From NCBI GenBank assembly GCA_030830965.1, contig JAURLX010000019.1:243211-307210 (forward strand): DNA of 64,000 bases, in the 5' to 3' direction. Origin of the DNA: Verrucomicrobiota bacterium. GTDB taxonomy: Bacteria > Verrucomicrobiota > Verrucomicrobiia > Opitutales > UBA953. How positions within the stretch are numbered: the stretch's first letter is position 1; the number at the start of each line of letters is the position of its first letter. Below the pieces are notes generated by a model. That model had not been told where the DNA came from. It made no database searches and worked only from the letters and a program-made list of their open reading frames with translations. Below are positions 28,118 through 35,718 of the stretch, piece after piece. The position numbers and the translations under genes are program-made.

Positions 28118-28450
28118 TTACTGGCCCTGCTCGGGCTTCTGTCCGATCTTGGAAAGGTCGATGGACTTGAGCTTGGCCTTCAACTCCTTGCCAGCCTTGA
28201 ACTTGATCACCGCGCGCTGCGGTATGACGACATCGGTCTCAGGCCGGTTGGGATTGCGTCCGATGCGGCTCTTCCGGACCTGCACCTGGAACACTCCGAA
28301 GTTGCGGAGCTCGACGTCTCGCCCGGACAGCAGGGCTTCGGCAATGGCGTCGAGGGTCATCTGGACGCTGTCACGGATGTGCTTCTGGGGGTAGCCCTTC
28401 TTCGTGAAGATTTCGATGACGATGTCTCTTTTGGTCAGATTGTTGGACAT
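28118..28450 (-). CDS. HU/IHF-family DNA-binding protein
   Basis: Small nucleoid protein of 110 residues. It has the HU fold: N-terminal helices (LTKRDIVIEIFTKKG), ELRNFGVFQVQVRK, and the DNA-arm motif GRNPNRPETDVVIP around residues 64-77, then FKAGKELKAKL. A C-terminal tail of about 15 residues (SIDLSKIGQKPEQGQ) extends past the normal HU end. Sequence does not separate HU from IHF subunits with certainty; the GRNP arm and charged N terminus slightly favour an IHF-like protein. It heads the hisS-murJ transcript. Confidence 0.9.
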   Translation of the reverse strand: MSNNLTKRDIVIEIFTKKGYPQKHIRDSVQMTLDAIAEALLSGRDVELRNFGVFQVQVRKSRIGRNPNRPETDVVIPQRAVIKFKAGKELKAKLKSIDLSKIGQKPEQGQ

Positions 28451-28474
28451 GGCCTTGTGCGTAAGCGTTGATTA

Positions 28475-28503
28475 TCAATAGCATGTGTTAACCCGTATGG
28501 CAA
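28475..28503 (-). promoter_or_regulatory. Candidate sigma-70-type promoter for HU-hisS-murJ
   Basis: On the minus strand, TTGCCA (28498-28503) and TATTGA (28475-28480) are separated by exactly 17 bases, ending 25 bases upstream of the HU start. The segment is locally AT-rich between two coding regions. The -10 match is only moderate. Confidence 0.4.
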
Positions 28504-28522
28504 TACCCCGGAGACTTTATTT

Positions 28523-29398
28523 TCACTCTAGGTTCTGAACCTGCTCGCGGACGCGTTCGATCTCAGTTTTGGCCTCCAAAACAAGGCGTGTGGTGGAGAT
28601 TTCGACGGCCTTGCTGCCGACCGTGTTGACCTCGCGCAGAAGTTCCTGGATCAAAAAATCAAGTTTTCGCCCGGCTCCCGGCTCGGAAAGCTCATGGAGG
28701 AACTGCTGAAGGTGGCTGCGCAGCCGGACGATCTCCTCGGTGACATCACAACGGTCGGCGAACAAGGCGACCTCCTTGAGTACGCGTTCATCGGAGGGGT
28801 CGAGCGAAAGTCCGGACTCCGCCAGGCGCCTAAGGAGGTTGTCTCTGCGTCTGCGCGGCGCATCACGTTCGGCCTGCTCCATACCCCGCACCATTTCCGA
28901 GAGCTTGGCTATTCTGGTGGAAAGGTCCGAGGCCAAGGCGGCGCCTTCCGTGGCGCGCATTGACTTGAGAGAGTCCAACGCGGCATCGAACGCAGCGCGG
29001 AGCGCAGGCTCGGCGACATCGATGGACGGCAGGGTTTCGGCCGGACCGCGCGCGGCCTCGGCAAGGCGGAGCAGCAGCGCCGCATCGGGCGAGAATTTGA
29101 TCCCGTTTCGGGCGGCCAGGGCCTCGAGTTCACGGAGGTCGGAGGAGATCGCATCCGAGTTCCAAGAAGGTCGTACGGAAGAGGAAGACGGCCGGGTCAC
29201 TCGGACGTTGATTTTTCCACGAATGAGACGGGCGCGTATCCAGGGAGCGACCATCGACTCGAGGCCGGGCCAGCATTCCGGACCGTGGACGGAGACCTGC
29301 AGGGACTTCTGGTTGACTGAGGCGATCTCGACCACGAGCGGAAGACCCCCGATGATTGCCTCGGTCCGACCGAAACCGGTCATCGATGCGGCGGGCAT
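28523..29398 (-). CDS. yicC: YicC-family endoribonuclease
   Basis: Protein of the YicC/YloC family (291 residues), shown in other bacteria to be an RNA-cleaving enzyme. The N terminus has the hallmark SMTGFGRTEA and the EIASVNQKSLQV segment; the C terminus has KLDFLIQELLREVNTVGSKA, the conserved region with acidic residues. I set the start at ATG 29398 (MPAASMTGFG), one base after the trpB stop, rather than at 29680, where the frame only runs through trpB as out-of-frame sequence. trpB and yicC therefore form an operon, with the promoter probably in the trpB-uppP divergent region. Confidence 0.92.
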   Translation of the reverse strand: MPAASMTGFGRTEAIIGGLPLVVEIASVNQKSLQVSVHGPECWPGLESMVAPWIRARLIRGKINVRVTRPSSSSVRPSWNSDAISSDLRELEALAARNGIKFSPDAALLLRLAEAARGPAETLPSIDVAEPALRAAFDAALDSLKSMRATEGAALASDLSTRIAKLSEMVRGMEQAERDAPRRRRDNLLRRLAESGLSLDPSDERVLKEVALFADRCDVTEEIVRLRSHLQQFLHELSEPGAGRKLDFLIQELLREVNTVGSKAVEISTTRLVLEAKTEIERVREQVQNLE

Positions 29399-29399
29399 G

Positions 29400-30635
29400 T
29401 CAGAGCTTGATCTCCTGCCCCATGGCCCTGGCCGCGCTCCAGACGTCCTTGTCGCCGCGTCCCGACAGGTTGATGAGGACGATGTCCTCCGGACGGCCGG
29501 CGGCTGCGACCTTGCATCCGTGCGCGATGGCGTGGCTCGATTCGAGGGCCGGGATGATGCCCTCGGTCCTGGACAGCAGCTGGAAGCCCTCGAGGCACTC
29601 TTCGTCGGTCGCGTACGCGAAATCGATGCGGCCTCGCTCCCGGTAGTAGGCGTGCTCCGGGCCGACGGCAGCGTAATCAAGTCCAGCCGAGACGGAGTGC
29701 GTACCCTCGATCTGTCCCTCGTCGTCCATCAGGATGGAGGTCATGCAGCCCTGGAGGACGCCGAGCCTGCCTCCGGCGAAACGCGCGGCATGCTCCCCGC
29801 GGCGGATGCCCCGACCCCCGGCCTCGACTCCGACCAGCTTGACCCCGGGCTCGTCAAGATACTCGAAGAACGATCCGATTGCGTTGGAGCCCCCGCCCAC
29901 GCAGGCGACGACATGGCCGGGCAGCCGCCCCTCGGCAGACAGAATCTGCTGACGGGACTCCATCGAGATGATTCGGTGGAAATCCCTTACCATCATCGGA
30001 TAGGGATGGGCGCCATAGGCCGTCCCGAGGATGTAGTGGGTCTCGCGGACGTTCGTCACCCAGTCCCGCATGGCTTCGTTGACCGCCTCCTTCAGCGTTC
30101 GCTGACCGGCTTCGACCCCCCGGACCTCCGCGCCCATCAGCCGCATGCGGTAGACATTGAGGGCCTGCCGTTCCATGTCGGTCGCGCCCATGTAGATCAC
30201 GCACTTCAGGCCGAAGCGCGCGCAGACCGCGGCGGTAGCGGTGCCATGCTGACCCGCTCCGGTCTCGGCGATGATGCGTTTCTTGCCCATCCGCAGGGCG
30301 AGCAGCGCCTGACCGATGACATTGTTGATCTTGTGGGCCCCGGTATGGAGCATGTCCTCGCGCTTGAGGTAGACTCTGGCGCCGCCGAGATGACGCGACA
30401 GGGATTGGGCGTGATAGAGACCGGTCGGGCGTCCCGCGTAATCCCTGAGCATGTCCGTAAACTGCCGCTGGAATCCGGGGTCACGCCTGGCCTCTTCGTA
30501 GGCCTTCGCGAGATCGAGCAGCGGCGTCATCAGCGTCTCGGGGACGTAGAGCCCTCCGAAGCGGCCGAAACGACCGCGACGATCAGGCACGGTGAACCGG
30601 GGTTCCCCGGTCGGTATCAGGCTGGAGGCCGACAT
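29400..30635 (-). CDS. trpB: Tryptophan synthase beta chain
   Basis: PLP enzyme joining indole and serine to make tryptophan. The 411-residue protein has the PLP lysine in [13 protein letters not shown] (about residue 98), [13 protein letters not shown], the phosphate cradle VGGGSNAIG and [15 protein letters not shown] near the C terminus. A short N-terminal extension precedes the usual [17 protein letters not shown]. trpA and the other trp genes are not nearby. Divergent from uppP with an 84-base gap. Confidence 0.96.
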   Translation of the reverse strand: MSASSLIPTGEPRFTVPDRRGRFGRFGGLYVPETLMTPLLDLAKAYEEARRDPGFQRQFTDMLRDYAGRPTGLYHAQSLSRHLGGARVYLKREDMLHTGAHKINNVIGQALLALRMGKKRIIAETGAGQHGTATAAVCARFGLKCVIYMGATDMERQALNVYRMRLMGAEVRGVEAGQRTLKEAVNEAMRDWVTNVRETHYILGTAYGAHPYPMMVRDFHRIISMESRQQILSAEGRLPGHVVACVGGGSNAIGSFFEYLDEPGVKLVGVEAGGRGIRRGEHAARFAGGRLGVLQGCMTSILMDDEGQIEGTHSVSAGLDYAAVGPEHAYYRERGRIDFAYATDEECLEGFQLLSRTEGIIPALESSHAIAHGCKVAAAGRPEDIVLINLSGRGDKDVWSAARAMGQEIKL

Positions 30636-30719
30636 GTCGCCTTAGGAAAGACCCGAAGCGTGGGTGGCGCAAGCGGCAAGGGGCTTGCCCATGGGAAGAT
30701 TGACTGCATTTCTCGCCCC

Positions 30720-31676
30720 ATGACAGCCCGCCTCATCGCCCTGCTGCTGGCGTCGGCCTCCCTGCCGGCGGGCGAAATTCCGTCCGAGGAAGCACGTCGC
30801 GCATTCACCGTCGAACGTGCCCTCGTCACCGGATTGGTCGAAGGCGTGACGGAGTTCCTCCCGGTCAGTTCGACCGGGCACCTGCTGGTCAGCGACAGGC
30901 TTCTCGGGGTGCCTGCGGAGGCTGGGGTCACGGTCGCGGGCGCGTTGGACCGCAAGGGCCGTCCGGTGAATCAGAAACGCGTGTCGGACGACTACGTCGT
31001 CATCGTCCAGTTTGGCGCCATCCTGGCCGTACTTCTTGCCTATCGCCGCAGGGTCGCCTCCCTGCTCGGCGGGCTCGTCCGTGGGGAAGCCGAATCAATG
31101 AGACTTACGACCGCCCTCGTCGTCGCGTTCCTGCCCGCCGCCGTTCTTGGCTTGGCCGCGAAGGATTTCATCACGGAGCATCTTTTCAGCCTGCCGGTGG
31201 TGGCGGCCGCCCTTTTCACGGGTGGAGCGCTCACCCTCTGGCTCGACCGGGCCCTGCCTTCTCCCGACCCATCGGATGACGAGCTCCCGCGGATGAGCTG
31301 GAGGCAGGCCGCGACCGTCGGCATCTGGCAATGCGCGGCCTTCATTCCCGGTACCAGCCGTTCGCTCGCCTCCATACTCGGAGCCCGCTACGCCGGCCTC
31401 TCACGGGCGGCCGCCACGGAGTTCTCCTTCCTGCTGGGTCTCATCACCCTCTCGGCAGCCTCCGCTTACAAGGCATGGTCGCTCGGCCCGGCCCTGGTCG
31501 TCGTCTATCCTGCGAAGGAAGCCCTGCTGGGGATCGCCGTAGCGGCGACATGCGCCTTCTTCGCGGTGACGTGGATGGTGGGTTACGTGTCCCGGAACGG
31601 ACTTGCGCCATTCGGATGGTACCGGATGGCCGCAGGTGCCGCCATCCTCGCTTGGCACCTCGTCCAGGCCCGCTGA
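30720..31676 (+). CDS. uppP: Undecaprenyl-diphosphatase (BacA type)
   Basis: Integral membrane phosphatase recycling undecaprenyl pyrophosphate for cell-wall and glycan synthesis. The 318-residue protein carries EGVTEFLPVSSTGHLL (about 42-57) and IPGTSRSLAS (about 212-221), the two family active-site motifs, among hydrophobic helices. Two oddities: about 36 residues precede the family N terminus and start with a signal-like stretch (MTARLIALLLASASLPAG), and roughly 20 extra residues lie between GHLL and VIVQFGAIL compared with the E. coli enzyme. The open frame continues upstream of 30720 as antisense to trpB and yicC, which I do not count as coding. Confidence 0.92.
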   Translation: MTARLIALLLASASLPAGEIPSEEARRAFTVERALVTGLVEGVTEFLPVSSTGHLLVSDRLLGVPAEAGVTVAGALDRKGRPVNQKRVSDDYVVIVQFGAILAVLLAYRRRVASLLGGLVRGEAESMRLTTALVVAFLPAAVLGLAAKDFITEHLFSLPVVAAALFTGGALTLWLDRALPSPDPSDDELPRMSWRQAATVGIWQCAAFIPGTSRSLASILGARYAGLSRAAATEFSFLLGLITLSAASAYKAWSLGPALVVVYPAKEALLGIAVAATCAFFAVTWMVGYVSRNGLAPFGWYRMAAGAAILAWHLVQAR

Positions 31677-31697
31677 CGGGGCCCGGACAAGGCGGTC

Positions 31698-33083
31698 TCA
31701 GAGCGAGTAACCTTCGCGATAGGCGCGCTTAACGTAGGCGTTGGCGGCCTTGTCGTTCGTGACCTCCATCTTTTCGCCGTCCCAGAGCAGAAGCTTGTTG
31801 GGGAAGCGGATGGCGAGATTGCCCATCAGCACGGTCTCGGACAGCGGACCTGAATAGTCGAAGTTGGAGGACGCGGCGGGCCCGCCCTTCACGGCGCGGA
31901 TCCATGCCTTCTCGTGGCCGGTGTTGCCACCGGGAACGCGCGGGAGCGTCTTGGCGAGCTTCTTCGCCTCGGCGCGCAGGTCGGCGCTGAGCAGACGCGG
32001 ACGTTCACCGTAGCAGCCGCAGACGATCTTGCCCTTGTCGCCGACCAGGAGGCAGCCGCCGCCCCAGTCTCCGAACATCTCACCATCCTCGAGCTCGACG
32101 GGGCGAGGCGGCATGAGTCCGCCGTCCCACCAGGTCATCAGCAACTCCGGCATGCCTTCGCGGGCCGGGAAACGATAGCGCACAATCGAGGCCGCGGGGT
32201 AGCATTCGTTCTTGGGCTCGACGAGCTTGCCCAGTCCCTGAGGGACGGATCGGTAGACGGTCGGCGTGCTGCCCTCGACGCTGATCGGATAGCGCAGCTT
32301 GAGCGCCAGGAAGAGCGGGTCGACGATGTGGCAGCCCATGTCGCCCAGCGATCCGGTGCCGAAGTCCCACCAGGCGCGCCACTTGCCCGGGTGATAGGCG
32401 GCGCTGAAAGGACGCATCGGGGCGGGGCCGATCCAGCGGTCCCAGTCCATCCCTTCCGGCGGCTTCTCGCCCTCGGGCGGACGGCCCATGTCGATGCTCT
32501 GCGGCCAGATGGGGCGGTTGGTCCAGGCATGGGCCTCACGGACCTGTCCGATCAGACCGGCGGCCACCCATTCGGTGATGAGACGGATGCCCTCGCCGGA
32601 GTTGCCCTGATTGCCCATCTGCGTGACCACCTTGTACTCCCGTGCGGCCTCCGTAAGGCGCCGCGCCTCGAAGACGGAGTGGGCGATGGGCTTCTGCACG
32701 TAGACGTGCTTGCCGGCCCGCATGCAGTCCATCGCGATGTGCGCGTGCGTGTGGTCAGGGGTTGCGATAATGACGCCGTCGATCTCAGGGTGGGCCTCGA
32801 GCATCTTGCGGTAGTCGGTGTAAGTCTTCGCCTTGGGGAAGAACTTGATGGTGTCGGCGCAACGGCCGAGATCCAGGTCGCAGAGGGCGACGACGTTCTC
32901 ATCGGCGCAGTTGCGGATGTTGCTGCGCCCCACGCCGCCGAATCCGATCACGGCGACGTTCATCTTCTCGTTCGGAGAGACGGTGCGGGCGGCGGACTTG
33001 ACCCAGGGGCGGGAGGCCGCGAAGCCGGCGGCGGCGAGGCCGGCAGTGTGAAGGAAGCCGCGACGATCGAGGGAAGAGCTCAT
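31698..33083 (-). CDS. Tat-exported Gfo/Idh/MocA-family oxidoreductase
   Basis: NAD(P)-dependent sugar or inositol dehydrogenase-like protein of 461 residues. A twin-arginine signal (LDRRGFLHTAGLAAAGF, about 5-22) precedes the Rossmann domain with VAVIGFGGVGRSN (about 43-56), the TPDHTHAHIAMDCMRAGKHV region and VQKPIAHS, where the lysine is the usual catalytic residue. The C-terminal domain (about 180-440) has the beta-sheet substrate fold. Such Tat-exported oxidoreductases are common in PVC bacteria; substrates are mostly unknown. I chose ATG 33083 over 33098 because it sits right before the Tat motif. It converges with uppP and diverges from mreB. Confidence 0.88.
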   Translation of the reverse strand: MSSSLDRRGFLHTAGLAAAGFAASRPWVKSAARTVSPNEKMNVAVIGFGGVGRSNIRNCADENVVALCDLDLGRCADTIKFFPKAKTYTDYRKMLEAHPEIDGVIIATPDHTHAHIAMDCMRAGKHVYVQKPIAHSVFEARRLTEAAREYKVVTQMGNQGNSGEGIRLITEWVAAGLIGQVREAHAWTNRPIWPQSIDMGRPPEGEKPPEGMDWDRWIGPAPMRPFSAAYHPGKWRAWWDFGTGSLGDMGCHIVDPLFLALKLRYPISVEGSTPTVYRSVPQGLGKLVEPKNECYPAASIVRYRFPAREGMPELLMTWWDGGLMPPRPVELEDGEMFGDWGGGCLLVGDKGKIVCGCYGERPRLLSADLRAEAKKLAKTLPRVPGGNTGHEKAWIRAVKGGPAASSNFDYSGPLSETVLMGNLAIRFPNKLLLWDGEKMEVTNDKAANAYVKRAYREGYSL

Positions 33084-33270
33084 AGGGGGTGCAGCCAACC
33101 TACGAGGGCAGCATCATCGGGCAATGGGAAAGGACGAGCGACGCGCCCGTCACTTTGTACAACCTGCTGGAAGGAAGATGTTTACCGCCTTGTCCGCAGA
33201 CCCTGGCAGTGCACTTTGCTTTTGACTCCCCTGTGAATAACCCGTTGAAAAAGACCAACCCACCCCCGTG

Positions 33271-34293
33271 ATGTTCAAGCGTTTCCCCGGCCTATTCAAT
33301 CAGGCGATCGGCATCGACCTCGGAACCGCCAACACCCTCGTCTTTCTGAAGGACCGCGGAGTCGTCCTCCGTGAGCCCAGCGTGGTGGCCATCCGCAGCA
33401 GCACCCGCAAGCCCATCGCGGTCGGCAACGAGGCCAAGATGATGCTTGGTCGCACCCCGGGGGACATCGAGGCCCTCCGGCCGATGAAGGACGGCGTGAT
33501 CGCCGACTTCGAGATCAGCGAGCACATGCTCCGCTACTTCATCGGCAAGGTCGCTCGACGGTCGTTCTTCACCAACTTGACGGTCGTCGTCGCGGTGCCC
33601 TACGGCATCACGGCGGTGGAGAAACGCGCCGTCCAGGACTCCGCCTACCGCGCCGGCGCCGACGATGTGATTACCATCCCCGAGCCCATCGCCTCGGCCA
33701 TCGGAGCCGGGCTCCCCATCGAGGAGCCGGCGGCCTCGATGATCGTCGACATCGGCGGCGGCACCACCGAGGTGGCGGTGCTCTCGCTCGGCGGCATCGC
33801 CAAGGACGCCGCCCGCTCGATCCGCGTCGGCGGGGACGAGTTCGACTCCTCAATCATCAAGTACATCAAGAACTCCTACAACCTGATCATCGGCGAGCGC
33901 ACCGCCGAGGAGCTCAAGATTAAGATCGGCTCCGCCTACCCCCTCGAGCAGGAGCTCACCTACGAGATCCGGGGCCGTGACGCCGTCTCGGGGATGCCGC
34001 GGGAGATGCACGTCTCCTCCCAGGAGATCCGTGAGGCCATGCGCGACAACGTCACCCAGATCATCGAGACCATCAAGGGCTCGCTGGAACGCCTCTCCCC
34101 CGAGCTTTCTGGCGACCTCTACCAGCGCGGAATCGTCCTGGCCGGCGGGGGCGCGCTCATCCGCAAGATCGATCGGGCCATCTCGGAGGCGACCGGCATC
34201 CCGGTCATCGTCGCCGACGACCCTCTCTGCAGCGTGGTCAACGGCACCGGCAAGATCCTGGCGAACTCGTCGCGCTGGAAGAGCCGGGACTGA
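33271..34293 (+). CDS. mreB: Rod shape-determining protein MreB
   Basis: Actin-like cytoskeletal ATPase that guides lateral cell-wall synthesis. The 340-residue protein has GIDLGTANTLVFLKDRG (phosphate 1), SMIVDIGGGTTEVAVLS (phosphate 2) and RGIVLAGGGALIRKIDRA (adenosine motif). The start is ATG 33271, with GTG 33268 directly before it. First gene of mreB-mreC-mreD-PBP2, so rod growth genes are together and the cell is probably rod-shaped. The promoter should lie in the 184-base gap upstream; a TTGACT at 33222 lacks a convincing -10 partner. Confidence 0.97.
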   Translation: MFKRFPGLFNQAIGIDLGTANTLVFLKDRGVVLREPSVVAIRSSTRKPIAVGNEAKMMLGRTPGDIEALRPMKDGVIADFEISEHMLRYFIGKVARRSFFTNLTVVVAVPYGITAVEKRAVQDSAYRAGADDVITIPEPIASAIGAGLPIEEPAASMIVDIGGGTTEVAVLSLGGIAKDAARSIRVGGDEFDSSIIKYIKNSYNLIIGERTAEELKIKIGSAYPLEQELTYEIRGRDAVSGMPREMHVSSQEIREAMRDNVTQIIETIKGSLERLSPELSGDLYQRGIVLAGGGALIRKIDRAISEATGIPVIVADDPLCSVVNGTGKILANSSRWKSRD

Positions 34294-34311
34294 TCCCCGG
34301 CCACACGGGCC

Positions 34312-35187
34312 ATGAACCGCGACGAAAAGGGCGTCAAGGCCTCCTACGTACTGCTCATCCTCATCCTGCTCCTCTGGTGCGCGGGCCCTTCGGTCGTCCG
34401 TCGCTTCAGTCGCGAGGCCTTCACCGAATTTCAGGCCCCCGCGCTCGAGCTAGTCGGCAAATCGAGGGATCTCGCCCGTTCCTGGGAACTCCGCAGCCGG
34501 TCCACCGACGAGCTCGTCGAGGCAGGTCGTGACCTCGGGCGCATCAACGCCGCCCTCGAGCTCCGGCTGGCGACCCTCCGCGACGTGAATGAGGAGAACG
34601 CGCGGCTGCGGCAGATCCTCGCTTATTCGCCGGGTCCGGAATACCGGACGATCGTCGCGCGCGTCGTGCTCCGCGAGAACACCAGCTGGTGGCAGCGCAT
34701 CACGATTCGCAAGGGCCGTAACGACGGCGTCAGGCCCTTCAGCCCGGTGGTGTTCGGACGACAGGTCATCGGGCGCGTGGCCCAGGTGCACATGGAGACG
34801 AGCGAGGTGGACCTGATCACCAGCCCCGGCTTCCGCTGCACGGCCCACCTCGAGGGTGACGAAAACCATAACATCGTGCTCTTAAGCGGGAATGCGGCCG
34901 GAGGCATCGGCCGCGCCCTCGTGAGCAATGTCCCCAAGACTTACGGCGGCCCCGCGGGTCAAGCCCCCCGGCTCACGACCACCGGCATCGGCGGAGTCTA
35001 TCCCTCCGGACTCGACCTCGGAACGATCGAAGGCAGTCTGCGCACCACGCCCAAGGGTGAATTTCAGGAGGGGGACGTCGTGCCGCCCCGGGCCCTCAAC
35101 ACCATCCACGAGGTCTCGGTCCTGGTGCCCGTCTACCCCAGCCCGGGCGAGCGACTGACCGAGTCCCGCATCGACGACTTCCGTTGA
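34312..35187 (+). CDS. mreC: Rod shape-determining protein MreC
   Basis: Periplasmic scaffold of the elongasome, anchored by one N-terminal transmembrane helix (about 10-28, SYVLLILILLLWC). A short coiled coil follows (about 45-100, LVEAGRDLGRINAALELRLATL), then the beta-barrel domain with VVLRENTSWWQRITI and GVRPFSPVVFGRQVIGRV. Length 291 fits the family. It lies 18 bases after mreB and four before mreD. Confidence 0.92.
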   Translation: MNRDEKGVKASYVLLILILLLWCAGPSVVRRFSREAFTEFQAPALELVGKSRDLARSWELRSRSTDELVEAGRDLGRINAALELRLATLRDVNEENARLRQILAYSPGPEYRTIVARVVLRENTSWWQRITIRKGRNDGVRPFSPVVFGRQVIGRVAQVHMETSEVDLITSPGFRCTAHLEGDENHNIVLLSGNAAGGIGRALVSNVPKTYGGPAGQAPRLTTTGIGGVYPSGLDLGTIEGSLRTTPKGEFQEGDVVPPRALNTIHEVSVLVPVYPSPGERLTESRIDDFR

Positions 35188-35191
35188 GTCG

Positions 35192-35716
35192 ATGAACTGG
35201 TCCTGGCTGCTACTGCTCCTCGCCACCTACCCGTGGCTGGTCGCGTCCGATCTAATCACCGACACCCTGTCCGACTCAGGACTGGTCTGCTTCTTGGCGG
35301 CGGCGGCGATGGTCGCGCCTTCTCGCCGGCTGGGACGCGGCGCCGCGGCGATCTTCGCCCTCTGCATCGGATTCATGTTCGAGTCCAGACGTCCGCTGCC
35401 GGACGGCTCGGTCGCCTTCCCGCTCGCCTTCGCGGCCATCGCCCTTTCGGGGCCTCAGACCCTCATGCGCAGGCCCGCGCAGGTCTGGATCGGGGCCATC
35501 ATCCTAAACGCCCTAGCCACGCTCGTCTGGGTCGTCGCCGCCGGGTCGCATGCGTGGTACTCCGGACATCCTCTGCCTGCCGGCCATCTCGTCTGGCGCG
35601 GTCTGCTGCAGGTGACGGTCTCGGCCGCCGCCGCCGCGCTGCTCGCACCATTCATGCTGCGGGCCCAGGAATCGATCATGAACCGACTCGGCATCCCCGA
35701 GGCCAGGGAGGGTTGA
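35192..35716 (+). CDS. mreD: Rod shape-determining protein MreD
   Basis: Small polytopic membrane protein (174 residues, about five hydrophobic helices) between mreC and PBP2, as expected for MreD. Sequence identity in this family is low, so the call rests on size, topology and operon position. It is separated from mreC by four bases and from the PBP2 gene by two. The long open frame starting at 35233 in another frame is the out-of-frame upstream extension of PBP2. Confidence 0.85.
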   Translation: MNWSWLLLLLATYPWLVASDLITDTLSDSGLVCFLAAAAMVAPSRRLGRGAAAIFALCIGFMFESRRPLPDGSVAFPLAFAAIALSGPQTLMRRPAQVWIGAIILNALATLVWVVAAGSHAWYSGHPLPAGHLVWRGLLQVTVSAAAAALLAPFMLRAQESIMNRLGIPEAREG

Positions 35717-35718
35717 CC

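Noticed and set aside
28740..30719. A 660-codon stop-free frame antisense to yicC and trpB that runs in frame into uppP
   Set aside because: It is explained by high GC and strong codon bias in the genes on the other strand; the real uppP homology starts only at 30720 and the upstream translation has no recognisable domain.
33222..33250. A promoter for mreB from TTGACT and TTGAAA
   Set aside because: The -10 matches the consensus at only three of six bases; the true start site cannot be told by eye.
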